Assembly: GCF_001577835.2 (NCBI RefSeq)
Contig: NC_029526.1
Span: 6,487,761-6,551,760 of the forward strand
Direction of reading: 5' to 3'
Length of the DNA: 64,000 nt
Source of the DNA: Coturnix japonica
Taxonomy: Eukaryota; Chordata; Aves; Galliformes; Phasianidae
Part shown: piece after piece, positions 53,601-63,761 of the stretch
Layout of the letters: each line of letters opens with the position of its first letter
Position numbering within the stretch: the stretch's first letter is position 1
Position numbers and translations under genes: made by a program
The notes under the pieces: generated by a model
Told to the model about the DNA's origin: nothing
Databases searched by the model: none
What the model saw: the letters and a program-made list of their open reading frames with translations, nothing else

Positions 53601-53642
53601 AGCAGCCATCATGGACCTGGGGTACAGTGTGCCCATCAGTAA
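44557..53642 (+). CDS. DNAJA2: DNAJA2, type I HSP40 co-chaperone
   Basis: Cytosolic J-protein that stimulates the ATPase of HSP70 and delivers unfolded clients to it. Nine exons (44557-44634, 47023-47082, 47813-48036, 49238-49318, 49624-49757, 51357-51553, 52544-52688, 52804-52931, 53454-53642) give 411 residues against 412 in human. In order: J domain with the HPD triad ([13 protein letters not shown]), Gly/Phe-rich linker ([16 protein letters not shown]), the four zinc-binding repeats [24 protein letters not shown] and the degenerate CKKCEGKK, the two client-binding barrels, and the acidic tail ending CAHQ, a CAAX farnesylation box. The start has a perfect Kozak context (GCCGCCATGG). All introns are GT-AG with matching phases. 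It lies in the same orientation as NETO2, as in mammals. Confidence 0.98.
47023..47082 (+). CDS. DNAJA2: DNAJA2 exon 2 (HPD loop)
   Basis: Acceptor CAACCAG, donor GTAAGA. Encodes [20 protein letters not shown], containing the HPD motif that contacts HSP70. Phase 0 at both ends. Confidence 0.97.
47813..48036 (+). CDS. DNAJA2: DNAJA2 exon 3 (J domain end, G/F linker)
   Basis: Acceptor TTCTAG, donor GTAAGT at 48037. Encodes [20 protein letters not shown], then [11 protein letters not shown] and the G/F-rich segment to [11 protein letters not shown]. Phase 2 at its end. Confidence 0.97.
49238..49318 (+). CDS. DNAJA2: DNAJA2 exon 4 (first zinc repeat)
   Basis: Acceptor TTTGCAG, donor GTGAGT at 49319. 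Encodes [19 protein letters not shown] and VLCSACNG. Confidence 0.97.
49624..49757 (+). CDS. DNAJA2: DNAJA2 exon 5 (zinc repeats 2 and 3)
   Basis: Acceptor TTCTAG, donor GTAGGC. Encodes the second and third CxxCxGxG repeats separated by [18 protein letters not shown]. Confidence 0.97.
51357..51553 (+). CDS. DNAJA2: DNAJA2 exon 6 (fourth zinc repeat, client-binding barrel)
   Basis: Acceptor CTTTAG, donor GTAATA. Encodes [20 protein letters not shown], then [20 protein letters not shown] and [10 protein letters not shown]. Phase 0 at its end. Confidence 0.97.
51903..51946. repeat. 22-bp tandem duplication in DNAJA2 intron 6
   Basis: Two adjacent 22-bp copies (51903-51924, 51925-51946) of GGTTTTACAGCATTAACTAT plus two bases, differing only at the last base. 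A recent slippage duplication. Confidence 0.9.
52544..52688 (+). CDS. DNAJA2: DNAJA2 exon 7
   Basis: Acceptor TTTTTCAG, donor GTAAGC. Encodes [40 protein letters not shown] and PPGKVIEP, the second barrel region. Confidence 0.97.
52804..52931 (+). CDS. DNAJA2: DNAJA2 exon 8
   Basis: Acceptor TTACAG, donor GTAAGT. Encodes [35 protein letters not shown] and ISPEKLS. Phase 0 at its end. Confidence 0.97.
53454..53642 (+). CDS. DNAJA2: DNAJA2 exon 9 (C-terminus, CAAX box)
   Basis: Acceptor GGGGCAG. Encodes [20 protein letters not shown], an acidic segment, [20 protein letters not shown] and the C-terminal VQCAHQ, whose last four residues form the farnesylation signal. One Ser fewer than human in the Ser run. 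Confidence 0.97.
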   Translation, partial: ELEDLLPARPEFPNVIGDAEEVDLQEFDTTRGSGGGQRREAYNDSSDEESSHHGPGVQCAHQ

Positions 53643-54225
53643 ACATTTGTCTAAAAAGTTGCACAAGGATTTTTCTTTCAAATTTTGCCTGACTTGTTTT
53701 CAACAATCCAACTGGATTGTATAAGTAATCCAGATGAACCAATGGACATCTATTGCTGTATGTGTAACTTTTAAATTGGTCTATAGTATCTACAGAGTGT
53801 AATTTAAACTAACCACAAAGCTTACATCTTCATTTTGACTGTGTAGCAGAATAAAGCACTTGAAAGGAAGACGAGACTCCTTTTCACATGGGTTTTAAGT
53901 TTGTCCTCGTATCTGTGCTTGATTTTTACCAGTTTTGTGTAGATTTTAAGTTTCATATTTTAAATTCAAATTCTACATTGTAAAGTTTGTGTACAATTTG
54001 TCCTGAGGCTTGGTATTTGGCTGCACCTGCATAAGCTGCTACAAGTAGAATAAAGAATTTCATAGCCTGTATCTGTCATCTAGATGCATGGTAAATGGGC
54101 TTTGCACATAATGGGTTTAGAGCTGACTGGGAACAATGGAAGACTAAATTAGAAGTGGTTGTAAGTTTTTTCTACCATCTTGTGAACGGTTTCTGAAATA
54201 AATAAAAGCAGTTGGTGTATAATAT
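53643..54225 (+). other. DNAJA2: DNAJA2 3'UTR (probable)
   Basis: Contains candidate poly(A) signals AATAAA at 53850-53855, 54049-54054 and an overlapping pair at 54197-54206. The last pair followed by T/G-rich DNA is a likely distal end; several alternative ends are plausible. Confidence 0.6.
54197..54206 (+). terminator. DNAJA2: DNAJA2 distal poly(A) signal (overlapping pair)
   Basis: Two overlapping AATAAA hexamers followed by a TTGG/TGT-rich stretch about 15-30 bp downstream. Confidence 0.5.
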
Positions 54226-57000
54226 TTCTTTCTGCCTTGTAACTTTTACTTTTGCAGTGGTTCTGACCATGTTGTGTACCAACTGACTATAGAGAGGTGG
54301 ACACTTAAAAGCACAGGGAGGCTGAAGCTGCTTTAAGACCAGCTTGCAGTTTAAGAACTGTGTGCTGTGTATAAATGTTTTCTTGAGCAGCAGTACAGCT
54401 ATTTAGGTAGGGGAAGGCCACAGCCATGTCCCCTTTCTTTAGAGAAAGTACAAAGGTTTTAGACTGCCATCAAGAAGTTACAAACATCTGCAATGAAGAT
54501 GATTAAATCCCATGCTAAGTGTCTTACAAATAAATAAACATGCCTGGCAATTTGCAATTGCATTAATGCAGTTTGTAAAGAGATGGAGATTAGCATTTTA
54601 CTTGACAAATATTTCTGACCTCAAAACATACTAAATGTTGTCAATTTTATTAGTTTTTCAGTTGTTTTTTTTTTCCCTAACAATTAAGACCTTTTATTTT
54701 CCCACTTTCAGTCCTATTCCTTTTTATATGCACTTAATTGGCGAAAAAAAGAGACCTTAAATAGTTACCAGGTAGAGCTATCTTATTTTGTCAGTTAGAG
54801 AACTGTGTATGAGTTGCTGTTCACCAGTTTGTTATAGTGTAGTTCCTCTCCCCCATTGAGTAGAAGTTGAAATACATTCTTTTCTTTATAAATCTCGAGT
54901 GTGACTTTAATAACTTGTCAGGTAATTGTTGACTTCTTATCCGTGAGTGAGGTGGGAGATGCTCCAAAGCTTTCTGTGTACTTGGGTAGGTGATGTCATA
55001 AGAGCATTGCTAAATGTGGATTTTAAACTGAAGCAAAAATAAACACTGTTTGGCTGGTACTTCAGTATTGATTTATACTGTGCAAGTCATCTGGTGAAGC
55101 TTTGTTTGTTTTCACTTAAAAAAACAAACTTCAGTCATAGTTACATAGTGATCCTTCTGATGTGCTTCACCAAGAAGTCCATCATATCAAGCTGTAGTGT
55201 TTAATAACTGATGTGCTTGTCTGATGCTTTTAAGTACTAATATTCAGATTTACCTCTGAACAAGTGGAGGATGTACCCTAAATTTGTGTTTCTCAGGGTG
55301 TTTGGTTTGTTTTTTTTTGTTTTTTGGTGGAGTGGGGATTGAGAGTAGGAGGAGGAATCAATCCACTGTAACTTCTGAGCATATTGAAGTGAAGGGGGAA
55401 GGTTTAGATTTGATCATTGTGTTGTACAAATTAATCAAGATCTGTTTATTTAACTTAGGCTTCTGTCAGCAGAATCCTACTATTATTTCCAGAATTGCCT
55501 TTGTTATATATATCATTTCGTACAGTTTTAGTGTAGTAGAAGTCATACATAAATATGAAACCTATCCAGTCTTGACTTCAGTACTGAACTTGGAAGTGAT
55601 ATAATACTGCAGCAAGTAATGTTGTTCAGTTTACTGCTAAACTTTATTGCTTTACTGTAACTACTGATACTTTAAATAGGCCATTGTCCTTGTCCTACAA
55701 AAAATGAAAGAAGCATTAGTTGTGTGTAAACAGTGCATTGTGATATGTAGGTCAGAGGTAGTAATATAGTTATTGAGTCTTTGCTGTGCTTCCTACCTTG
55801 GTGAGAAAACTATCAGTTGATTAAGAGAGGTCGTGCATCACTGAAGAAGTGCACAGCTTGTGAGTTTGGCCAGTGTCAGGGCCCAGAAACACTTCCTAGC
55901 TCTTAACAGCCTTTCTTACACACATTCAGGTTTCAGTACTGCCTTGCAATGGTATATGCATTAGTGTAGTGTACGAGGGAACAGTTAAATCAATCATGTT
56001 GAAATACCAGTTTGTCTTCAGGAATCAAAACTGATAACAAGTTAATGAGTTTCATATCAACTTAGGTTAATTCAGATAAATTTAGTTGTAACTGGGTAGT
56101 ATAATGACTGACTAATAAATGTCAAATGGTTCCTACAAGTCTTAAAACTATTATTTGAAAAAAAAATAAAGGCACATCTATTTTCTTTTTATCAAGTGAA
56201 AATATTATTCTTAAATAAGTTAGGCTGAACTTCATGTTCTTGACCAGTTTTGTATCCCTTGTCTAGAAAGTGCTCTTTCTCCAGCTGAAACTTGTGACTT
56301 AAAAAAAAAAAGTGAAATAAGGGTTAAAAGTTTGTGGAGACAGAAGAAAGCTTGTTAGAAGCTACAATTGCTTAAACTGTGCTTAAAGTTTTAAAGTGCA
56401 AGTCCTCCCTGCTGTCATATCACAGTGAGAACACTGAAATCACTCCTAGCAGACTAAAAGCCAGGTGGATCTTCAAGTTAAAAGATGACCTTCATCGCTT
56501 AAGCTTTTCTTTAACTTGATAAAGTTACCCAAAGCCTTTCCTAGCAGAGGAAATCTGAGTTGCGAGTTACATAACAGCATAAGACTGGAAATAATTTAGT
56601 TCATTTCTGTGTTAGATTTATATCTGTGTTACCAGAAATATCTTCAAGTTCTCTTGAATTTAAAAACTTGCATGTCAGCTTAAGGCCTAAATAAAATCTC
56701 TAGAGACGCCATTGGGGAATACCGAATATGAACACTAACAGCAAGCCAACAGTGAAGTAATCATTCTTCCATGCATTCCAGAAACAATGTGAACTGTAAT
56801 ATTAAGTAACTTCCTACTTCTAGTTGTGTAGAAATAGCAGTTCGACCTTAAATCTTGTTTGCTACGTGAAGGTATTATTTTTCCTTTTACTGTGAACTGA
56901 GTTAAAATGCCAGCTATAGGCTTGTAAAAAGTTGGGAAAGTAAAAAGGTTTTCTTTGGCATTTGTGTCCTTTACAGAAATAAGGAAAATGCAATACATAA
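54226..57000. other. intergenic gap between convergent DNAJA2 and CDCA9
   Basis: AT-rich DNA between the 3' ends of the two convergent genes. Short A- and T-runs; no open frame with recognisable content. Longer transcripts of either gene could extend into it. Confidence 0.6.
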
Positions 57001-57026
57001 ATTTTAAGCTTTTATGTAAAAAAATA

Positions 57027-57052
57027 TTTATTTGGCAGTACACAGCTTTATT
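57027..57052 (-). terminator. CDCA9: CDCA9 candidate poly(A) signals
   Basis: On the minus strand two AATAAA hexamers lie at 57047-57052 and 57027-57032. They would give a terminal exon of about 1 kb. Confidence 0.5.
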
Positions 57053-57936
57053 AAGACATGGTAGATATTCTCTGAATGCTTTAGAGGAGGAAGAGCAGTC
57101 ATGAATATTCTGTTGTCACAGGACAGTTCAGTTAACTTGATTTAGCAGTAGCCTTTCCATATAATACAGTCAGCTCACTCTATGGATGAAGAAAATTCAT
57201 TTTAGTTCAAGCTACCAAGCAGAGCTTAAAAGAAAGATCAGATGCTGATGATGTAGTAAGTACATCCCTGCTCTCTGCTAACACAGACAGATATGCTGTT
57301 ACAAAATTTGATTTCCACACCTTTATCATAATTTATACCAACTACATTCAATTACTTCCACCTACAAGACTTATGTGATTAACATCACTCCTTGTCTAGA
57401 AGGAGTTGCCACTGATTGATTCATCCAGAAGCTCTGGGTATGATTGACTCTAGCAATAATGGACTATGCGCTACAAAGTCCTGTTCAGCTTTATTCTCCT
57501 TCAAAACAATTTACTTCCTTGAACCAGAAGTAATGTAGTTAATGTTCAAATACAGTAGAGAATTAACAGTAGTTCTCACTCAAAAATGGACAAAGAACAA
57601 CAAATCTTAACAAGAACTGAAGCTTAGCTGGAACTGTAGGCTTTTGTGAATGGGATAAAGTCCAGTTTGCACACTGGACAATCTAGAAGGAGAAAGCTTA
57701 TGCTTCTGTTCTTTTTCAGACAACTATACATGTTTCTTTAAGTATTCTTCTACACATTTATCTGTGTACAGCAGTTGTCCCCTCCCTGTTCCTCCTTCAC
57801 CCTTTCTCCTTCCAACTCCTGCCAGCCAGCTTAGTCTTAACCTCAGAAGAGATACACAATTAGAATTAGCATGCAGAACATTTAACTCACATGAAAATGT
57901 AGGACTACGTGTTGGAATACAAATCTACATACGAGT
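57030..57936 (-). other. CDCA9: CDCA9 3'UTR (probable)
   Basis: Minus-strand sequence from the preferred stop codon to the poly(A) signals. It contains an acceptor-like TTTCTCCTTCTAG (just above 57685 on the minus strand) which could instead serve an alternative last exon. Confidence 0.5.
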
Positions 57937-58053
57937 TTATGTGCAGGTCTCCTGGTTTAAGCTTACCGCTAGGTTATGAATGTGCTGTACTGTATCTTGA
58001 TTGAGTAGTTGAACATCAATGTTACGGAGGTCTCCACCAGCCATACAGAGTGT
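57937..58053 (-). CDS. CDCA9: CDCA9 exon 9 (C-terminus; end uncertain)
   Basis: Acceptor TTTTTAG. Encodes TLCMAGGDLRNIDVQLLNQD and TVQHIHNLA, then, reading on, VSLNQETCT and TAA at 57937-57939. A donor-like GCG/GTAAGC at 57967 would permit splicing to another last exon in phase 0. I prefer reading through, because the poly(A) signals lie ~900 bp on and the result keeps the borealin I-x3-L-x3-L pattern. Confidence 0.75.
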   Translation of the reverse strand, partial: TLCMAGGDLRNIDVQLLNQDTVQHIHNLAVSLNQETCT

Positions 58054-61000
58054 CTAAAAACATGAGAAGAAACAGTTTTAAAAACTATTCTGAACATTAT
58101 TTGTGCTTTCAGCTTCTCTGAAAACCTGCTATACTGCAAAACATTACTGATTGTTCTTCCATTTGTTTAGCAGCTCACATAGGGACAGCAAGAGCTGTCT
58201 GTATTAGACTATTCGCAGTTGAACTACTGTAAGTATTTCAGAATATTTTTCTTTTTCAAAGGAAGTTTGATACCTGTCCATCAGCCAAGGGAATGTTTAC
58301 AAATGGGACTGTTTTATTTTGGGGTACTGATTTACTTCTTAGTGTCATGCCTTGAACTCTTTCGCTGGTAGGTACAGTTCTTGAGACAGCTTGTTGTAGT
58401 CCAGCACTAGAATACAAGTAAAATGTTAATGTAACATTAGCATCGTATATTCTGCAGATTTTCTGTGTGTGAAGCTTCTACACATTGTACCAAACATACC
58501 AAAGATAAAGGCTGCTTTGTTTACCTTTTCCAGTGCTGCCAGAGGACTGCAGGAAATCTAACTCACAGCAACATCTACTAGCACTACTAGGTAATATTTT
58601 TTGACTCTCAAACTGCAGCAACTTTTTATGCCTGTGTTACAGGGCAGTGAGCAGGCTGACATTTGCTCCTCTCAGTATCAAGAAAACTCCCTCATCTGAA
58701 CCGTGACAGAACAGTTTTGGAAAGAGAAAACTGTGCCTTGGGGCTTAAGATAAGACTTGCACTGTATCTGTCCCCTTCAGAGGGAGATAGCAGGACATTC
58801 TGAAGCTGCTACCTCTTGGAGGTACAGGGAATGCTCTATGTATAGAATTCCTTCATTTTTATTTTTTTTAAGACAGGATTTGGACATTCTCTAAGTAATT
58901 AAGGCTCTGACATTTGTAATAAGCCAAACTAAGTGAGGTTGGTTTCATAACCCAGTCAGTTATCAGGATCTTACATTTTTCCCTCCTCTCTTCTCCCTAC
59001 CCTTACACATTTCAGCTGTTGACTTCTGCCAGAACTCAACTGTTGCTTATGGAAAACGATAACTGAAAATCTAAACTGTAACATGGAGCTTAAACTGTAA
59101 ACTGTACCTTAAACAACAGGGGAAGGGAGCAGAATTTAGACTCCAATGGTGTTTGTTGAGGTTTTTGTTTTTTTAAAGCAAAGAAACAAACTGGCTTAGT
59201 TATGACACAGCACCTGAACCTCCATGAAAACATATGCTAACACCCACGCTCAAAGCAGGAGGTGTGACTGGTTCACACCCCCACTACCAAACTCAGTGGC
59301 AAACTATGAAGACCCATTAAATCTAGGTTGACATGCAGTGTCTTGGTGTTCCTTACCTTTTTGATACTTTTGGCGTGGCTTTGAAATTTGTGGCACTGCA
59401 GTCAGAGGCAAAAGACTTAACAGCTTCATTTACACTTGTGGAAGAGTAAACAGACCTAAAAAAATAGAAGTAGTAGCAATTTGTTTTAATTGCCCCCCTC
59501 ATCTACTTCTATTGTAAAAGTTCCAGCTTAGATGAAAATGGATGGTGAATTAGAGAATGTTTTAAGTGTTCTGTAACATATGTAGTTTATATACAATGAA
59601 GAAGCCCTCAAATAGATTCTGTACTATGCTGGAACCTGACATGACAGGGGAACGAAAGGTTTAGTCACATTAGTAGACAAGGGACAGCTGCAATACCTGA
59701 TGTGGGGGTAATTAAGGCATCATCCCCAGCTTTGTTTCCATGTACAGAGGTTATCTTGGGAAGTTGCTTTTGCAGCAGGATTTCATTTTGCTAGTTCAGC
59801 TCTCAGGACATTTGTTACGTATGACTGACCTGAATCCAGAGAACAGTCTTTTTTATTTTTGACTTCTTTTAAATTTCTGGGCTTTAACTTGGTTCACTGA
59901 AATTTTGATGACAGAATTTACCTCTGCTCTTGCCACTCTTTTCCCACTCATATTTTGAGGACTAAAGGCATAATTTTGGCCTACTGTTACTGCACCTGAA
60001 TAAATGTGGCCTTCAAAGCCTTCAAAGCCAGGCTTGTCAGGCACAGCAACCTCCTGTAGTTTGATTTCATCAAGACAGAAACTCAAAAATCCCAATTCAG
60101 GAACATAATTATATGTGGCCAACACTTTGAGTTCTTTTAGGCGTGTTAAACACTGATGTTATTTCAGTTGCTTTTCTCTGAATACAATTTGAACGTACCC
60201 AAATAGGTACCAGTGGATTCAGGTATGGATTCAGGTACGTACACTGGAACAGAAGCACCTCAGAAAATTTTTTCATGCAGATATACCCACTGATTTTTAT
60301 TCATTTATTTTAATTCATTAGATTTTATGGTGAGGCTTAAATATGCTAAGTAGCACAAAGGTGTTTTCATAAGCATCTATTTCACTGCTAATGATAACTT
60401 CCTTCCTGCTACGTCTAAGGGCAAAATTATTACACAACAGTTCATTACCCATAATAAGAAGCAAAGACATTTCCCTTATGTGCTGTCTTTCATGAAGCAA
60501 TGTTTGGTAGTCTGTGCTGATAACATTCAGAACTGTGCGCCATTTGGTGAGTGATGGGAGAACTGCATTTTTCTGTCAGCTTTTTTGTTAAAGGTTCACA
60601 TTGCCGCAGTACATCTGATACAGGTTATGGAAGGCATCTTAATCAGAGCTTTTATAAGGCTCAAATTTCAGCTGCTTTATTTAAGAGCGATTCTGTGCAG
60701 GGTTTACCAGTTTAAGTATGTTATATATCAAAAGTCAGGCTTACCTTGAAAGACTGTGCAGCTTGCTGTTTAAACCAGAGCTCAATGAAACCAGCGACTT
60801 TGATTTGGTTACCTGAAAACACACAGCAGACTGCAGTTAACAGAAGTGACATTTTAAGGCAACATGATAAATATGATAGTTACTTTGAGGAAAAAAATAC
60901 TGTAAGAATTCCCTGTTCAAACAGAACAGTTACCCCCGCCCAGTGCTATTTATTGTTTTATGTATTTTAGAAACTGCAAATAGACTTTTTGAAGTTTTCT

Positions 61001-63241
61001 GATGTCAGCCTGTACTGAACTTCATTATGAACAAACATAAGCAGCAGCTTTCCTAACATACACCTCTCCCACACGTAGCCCTCCTGTAATTAAGACCTGT
61101 AACTCCACATACAATTTTTGTCTTGGTTGAGTCATCTTGGCACACAGCGTTTGGCTGAGGTACTGCATTGCACAGGACTAATGGACACAGCAGGGTTCAC
61201 AGCAGGTCAGAACCGATTCAACTCTGACACTGTTTGTTTAGTATACACTTACCTTTTTAGGTATTTTCTTTGCAGATGTATACTTGGCATCTTCATATTC
61301 AACAATTGTAGTTACCTTAACTAGAAATACATTTGAAAGAAAAGAAGTCTCACAAAAAGCATAAACCACTTAAAACCCTTTTGTTTGACAGCGATTAACC
61401 CACCCATAGTTACGTATCAGTTCTGCTGTGTGATGATCACTCACCTGGGGCAGAGTTCAAAGCAAACTGTTTGTCACAGACAAGGTGACACATCAAATAG
61501 TTCAAAGGCCCTAGATAACCCTTTAACTCCCAGATAAAACAGAACTACATTTAAGTAATAACATCACTTTTATGGCATAGTTTGGACTATAAAGACGAAC
61601 GTTATATTCTTTACAAACCTTAGAGGACAGGAAGTCAAAGCATAATCTGTAACACTCTGAGCTCTTCTGTTATACATAGAGCACCGATAAGTCTCTCAGA
61701 TCCCTCTCCTCTCACTGTTTCCAGTGATAAATCTAAAGGGCAGGAACTCTTATCTCATGTTTTGGAGCACTGGAACAGCAGCACAGCACATGATCCTTGT
61801 ACTTTTAGTTATGCCCTTCCCTCTGAAATTCCCAAGGCTTAATGTTCACTTTGCAAACATGCTGCTCAAACCACAACAAAATTTAAGAGCAAAGCTACAT
61901 AACAGAGCTGCTTGCCTTTTTTGCTGTTGGTCCTTGTCACTTTTGGGTTTGGTAAATCTTCTAGAGCACAGTCGGTCTGCAAGACATTTATCCAAAGAGA
62001 TCAAGTCAGCATTTTATGTTCAACAGATACAAAAAGCAATCTTACAAAAAGCAGTAAATCAAAAGGGCGTGGAAGAATGTGACAGAAATGGCTGAAGAAC
62101 ACTTTATTTTTCAGAAGCAGCTGTACTTCTCCCTGCAGCTGACCATACATCTTTAATGCTCATAATTGCACCATGGCTGTCTAGCCTTTTTATGTCTTCT
62201 GTTTAAACAGGCAGATAAACAAAGACATTTGTCTGAAATCTTTACAGCAGAAAGGAAAAGTTTCTGGTCTGTAAGCTGTGATAAAGGTAAGAATACACAC
62301 CGCTGCTGCAGCAAGGGCCACTTCCTCCCCTTCTTGCAAATCTGTGACATAAGAAAGCACAGCTTGTTTACATACTGTTGCTTGCATCATTATTATCTTC
62401 AGGTTCTTATCTTACTGAGTATGAAAATGAGCATGTAATTCAGAATTGCAGTTGCCTAAATAGTTCACCTCAGCTAGCAAATCCCTTAGGACAGCCAGTG
62501 TGCACAGCAATGATAAAGAAACATCTTGGGCCATTTCAGTATGTTTCATCCATAGAAGAACAGTAAATTTAGCAGACAGCACACAGCCTGAATTAGAAGC
62601 AAAGCTCTGCGCTGCTGGAAGCCAATGCTTTTGGGTAGCAGTTTCCAAGGAAGGCATCAAACACACCTTCTGCAAAGGCTTACAGTCAACTCCAGATCTC
62701 AGAGTCTTCAGTTTGATTTTGTCTGCATCCCTTTGCTCACCAATGTTAAACGCTGCGTTCACACTTACTAAGCAAGTCCTTCCTTTTCATCTTTCTGATG
62801 GCAGTCGGCATCTTCAGCAGTTCCACCATGAACGCTTTCTCAGCCATTTGCAAGAGCAAATCGAGTTCTTTCTTCATTTCCCGGACGCTTTCCTTGGCTG
62901 GAAACAAACCGGCTCTTTATCCCCACACGCGTTACCCGCCTCCACAGTCAGCCCCGAGTTGTGGCACTTCCATCCCACCGGCCCAAGGCCGCTCCCGCCC
63001 CAACACCCGCCACAGCCTCACGGGACGCGGCGCCCCGGGCCGGGCCCCTTCATGACAGGCAGTACCGGTACCGGTACCTCAGGCAGCCCGGCGGGTGCCG
63101 GCCGGCCCTACCCTGCTGGTCGAAGTCGCTGAGGAAGAGCGCGATGCGCTGATCCTTCTTCTCCTGAGAAACGGCCCCGCGGTCGCGCTCCACGCCCGAG
63201 TCGGTGCTGCGCCGCTTGGCCGGGGCCTTCCTCGGGGGCAT
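57937..63241 (-). CDS. CDCA9: borealin-2 (CDCA9, Dasra-A), chromosomal passenger complex subunit
   Basis: Borealins bridge INCENP and survivin and bring Aurora B to centromeres and the spindle midzone. Nine exons on the minus strand (63241-63112, 62897-62769, 62341-62301, 61976-61916, 61320-61253, 60812-60745, 59455-59357, 58406-58274, 58053-57937) give 281 residues. In order: basic N-terminus MPPRKAPAKRRS, then KKDQRIALFLSDFDQQ and a helical region (EMKKELDLLLQMAEKAFMVE, LLKMPTAIRKMKRKDLL) matching the INCENP/survivin-binding part of borealin; a Lys/Ser-rich middle (KVKVTTIVEYEDAKYTSAKK); and a C-terminal domain (VPFVNIPLADGQTLCMAGGD, LRNIDVQLLN) corresponding to the borealin dimerisation region. 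It matches what I remember of chicken borealin-2, not CDCA8. One intron has a GC donor. The last exon is uncertain. Convergent with DNAJA2. Confidence 0.9.
58274..58406 (-). CDS. CDCA9: CDCA9 exon 8
   Basis: Acceptor TATTCTAG, donor GTATCA. Encodes AGLQQAVSRTVPTSERVQGM, TLRSKSVPQNKTVPFVNIPL and ADGQ. Phase 0 at its end. Confidence 0.92.
59357..59455 (-). CDS. CDCA9: CDCA9 exon 7
   Basis: Acceptor TTTTTTTAG, donor GTAAGG. Encodes SVYSSTSVNEAVKSFASDCS and ATNFKATPKVSK. Phase 2 at both ends. Confidence 0.92.
60745..60812 (-). CDS. CDCA9: CDCA9 exon 6
   Basis: Acceptor TTTTCAG, donor GTAAGC. Encodes VTKSKSLVSLSSGLNSKLHS plus LS; phase 2 at its end. Ser/Lys-rich, likely phosphorylated in mitosis (inference). 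Confidence 0.92.
61253..61320 (-). CDS. CDCA9: CDCA9 exon 5
   Basis: Acceptor TTTCTAG, donor GTAAGT. Encodes VKVTTIVEYEDAKYTSAKKI and PKK. Phase 0 at its end. Confidence 0.92.
61916..61976 (-). CDS. CDCA9: CDCA9 exon 4
   Basis: Acceptor TTGCAG. Encodes TDCALEDLPNPKVTRTNSKK. Its end AAAAAAG is followed by GCAAGC, so the donor is GC rather than GT; no GT donor would keep the phase with exon 5. Confidence 0.88.
62301..62341 (-). CDS. CDCA9: CDCA9 exon 3 (41 nt)
   Basis: Acceptor GTCACAG, donor GTGTGT (weak). Encodes NLQEGEEVALAAAA. Phase 0 at its end. Confidence 0.87.
62769..62897 (-). CDS. CDCA9: CDCA9 exon 2 (helical CPC-binding region)
   Basis: Acceptor TTTCCAG, donor GTAAGT. Encodes AKESVREMKKELDLLLQMAE, KAFMVELLKMPTAIRKMKRK and DLL, predicted to be helical with heptad-like leucines. 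Confidence 0.93.
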
Positions 63242-63520
63242 GGCTGCCACCTCGCGCCACGGACTCGCCCCTTCCGCCCGGAGGTTTTTGTACGAGCGGG
63301 GGCTTCTCCCCCCTCTTCTTTTCTCTTCCCTCCTCCGCCTCCTCTCCCGGCGCCGGCCGGTCACACCCCCGGGATGCGTGAATCGCCTGAAGGCGGCGCT
63401 GCCGACCGGCTTCAGAACCGGCTGCAGAACCAGCTTCCAGCCTTCGGGTGAGTGCGGGCCGAGCCGCAGGGTGAGTCGGAGCGTGCGGTAACACACGGCA
63501 TTCGTTAAGGAGCGCTGTCA
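62900..63520 (-). promoter_or_regulatory. CDCA9: CpG island promoter of CDCA9
   Basis: GC- and CpG-rich block around the CDCA9 start codon, running into intron 1. It contains a short GGTACC repeat (63062-63078) just inside intron 1. No TATA box. Long open frames across it on both strands are composition artefacts. Confidence 0.85.
63112..63241 (-). CDS. CDCA9: CDCA9 exon 1 coding part
   Basis: Starts at the ATG complementary to 63239-63241 with G at -3. Encodes MPPRKAPAKRRSTDSGVERD to LFLSDFDQQ. Donor GTAGGG; phase 1 at its end. Confidence 0.92.
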
Positions 63521-63540
63521 GCGTGAAGTGCCCCGTCCTT

Positions 63541-63685
63541 GGAGGTCCAAGGTCCAAGACCAGGTTGGACGGGGCCCTGGGCAACCTGATGTAGTAAAGG
63601 TGTATGTTTGGTGGCCCTGCCAGGCAGGGGGGTGGAACTACATGATCCTTGAGGTCCCTTCCAACCCGGGTCGTTCTGTGATCCG
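63541..63685 (+). mobile_element. CR1 LINE 3' tail, copy 2
   Basis: Nearly identical to the copy at 44018-44172: GGTTGGACGGGGCCCTGGGC, TGTATGTTTGGTGGCCCTG, GGTCCCTTCCAACCCGGGTC. Same orientation, ~145 bp, ending in a shortened TTCTGTGATC tail. It lies just outside the CDCA9 CpG island. Confidence 0.9.
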
Positions 63686-63755
63686 TGTGAGCCCAGCAGC
63701 GCTGTTTATGTGGCGCAGGACACGGAGAGCTACCGCACTTTAGTTTAATATGTGC

Positions 63756-63761
63756 TTTATT
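63756..63761 (-). terminator. poly(A) signal of a minus-strand gene beyond the window (GPT2?)
   Basis: AATAAA on the minus strand, with AT-rich UTR-like sequence from there to the window end. Synteny with mammals predicts GPT2 next, convergent with DNAJA2, which would put its 3' end here. No coding exon of it is visible. Confidence 0.35.

Noticed and set aside
62412-63132. 210-codon plus-strand open frame over CDCA9 exon 2 and intron
   Set aside because: It is antisense to a well-supported CDCA9 exon and its translation has no recognisable features.
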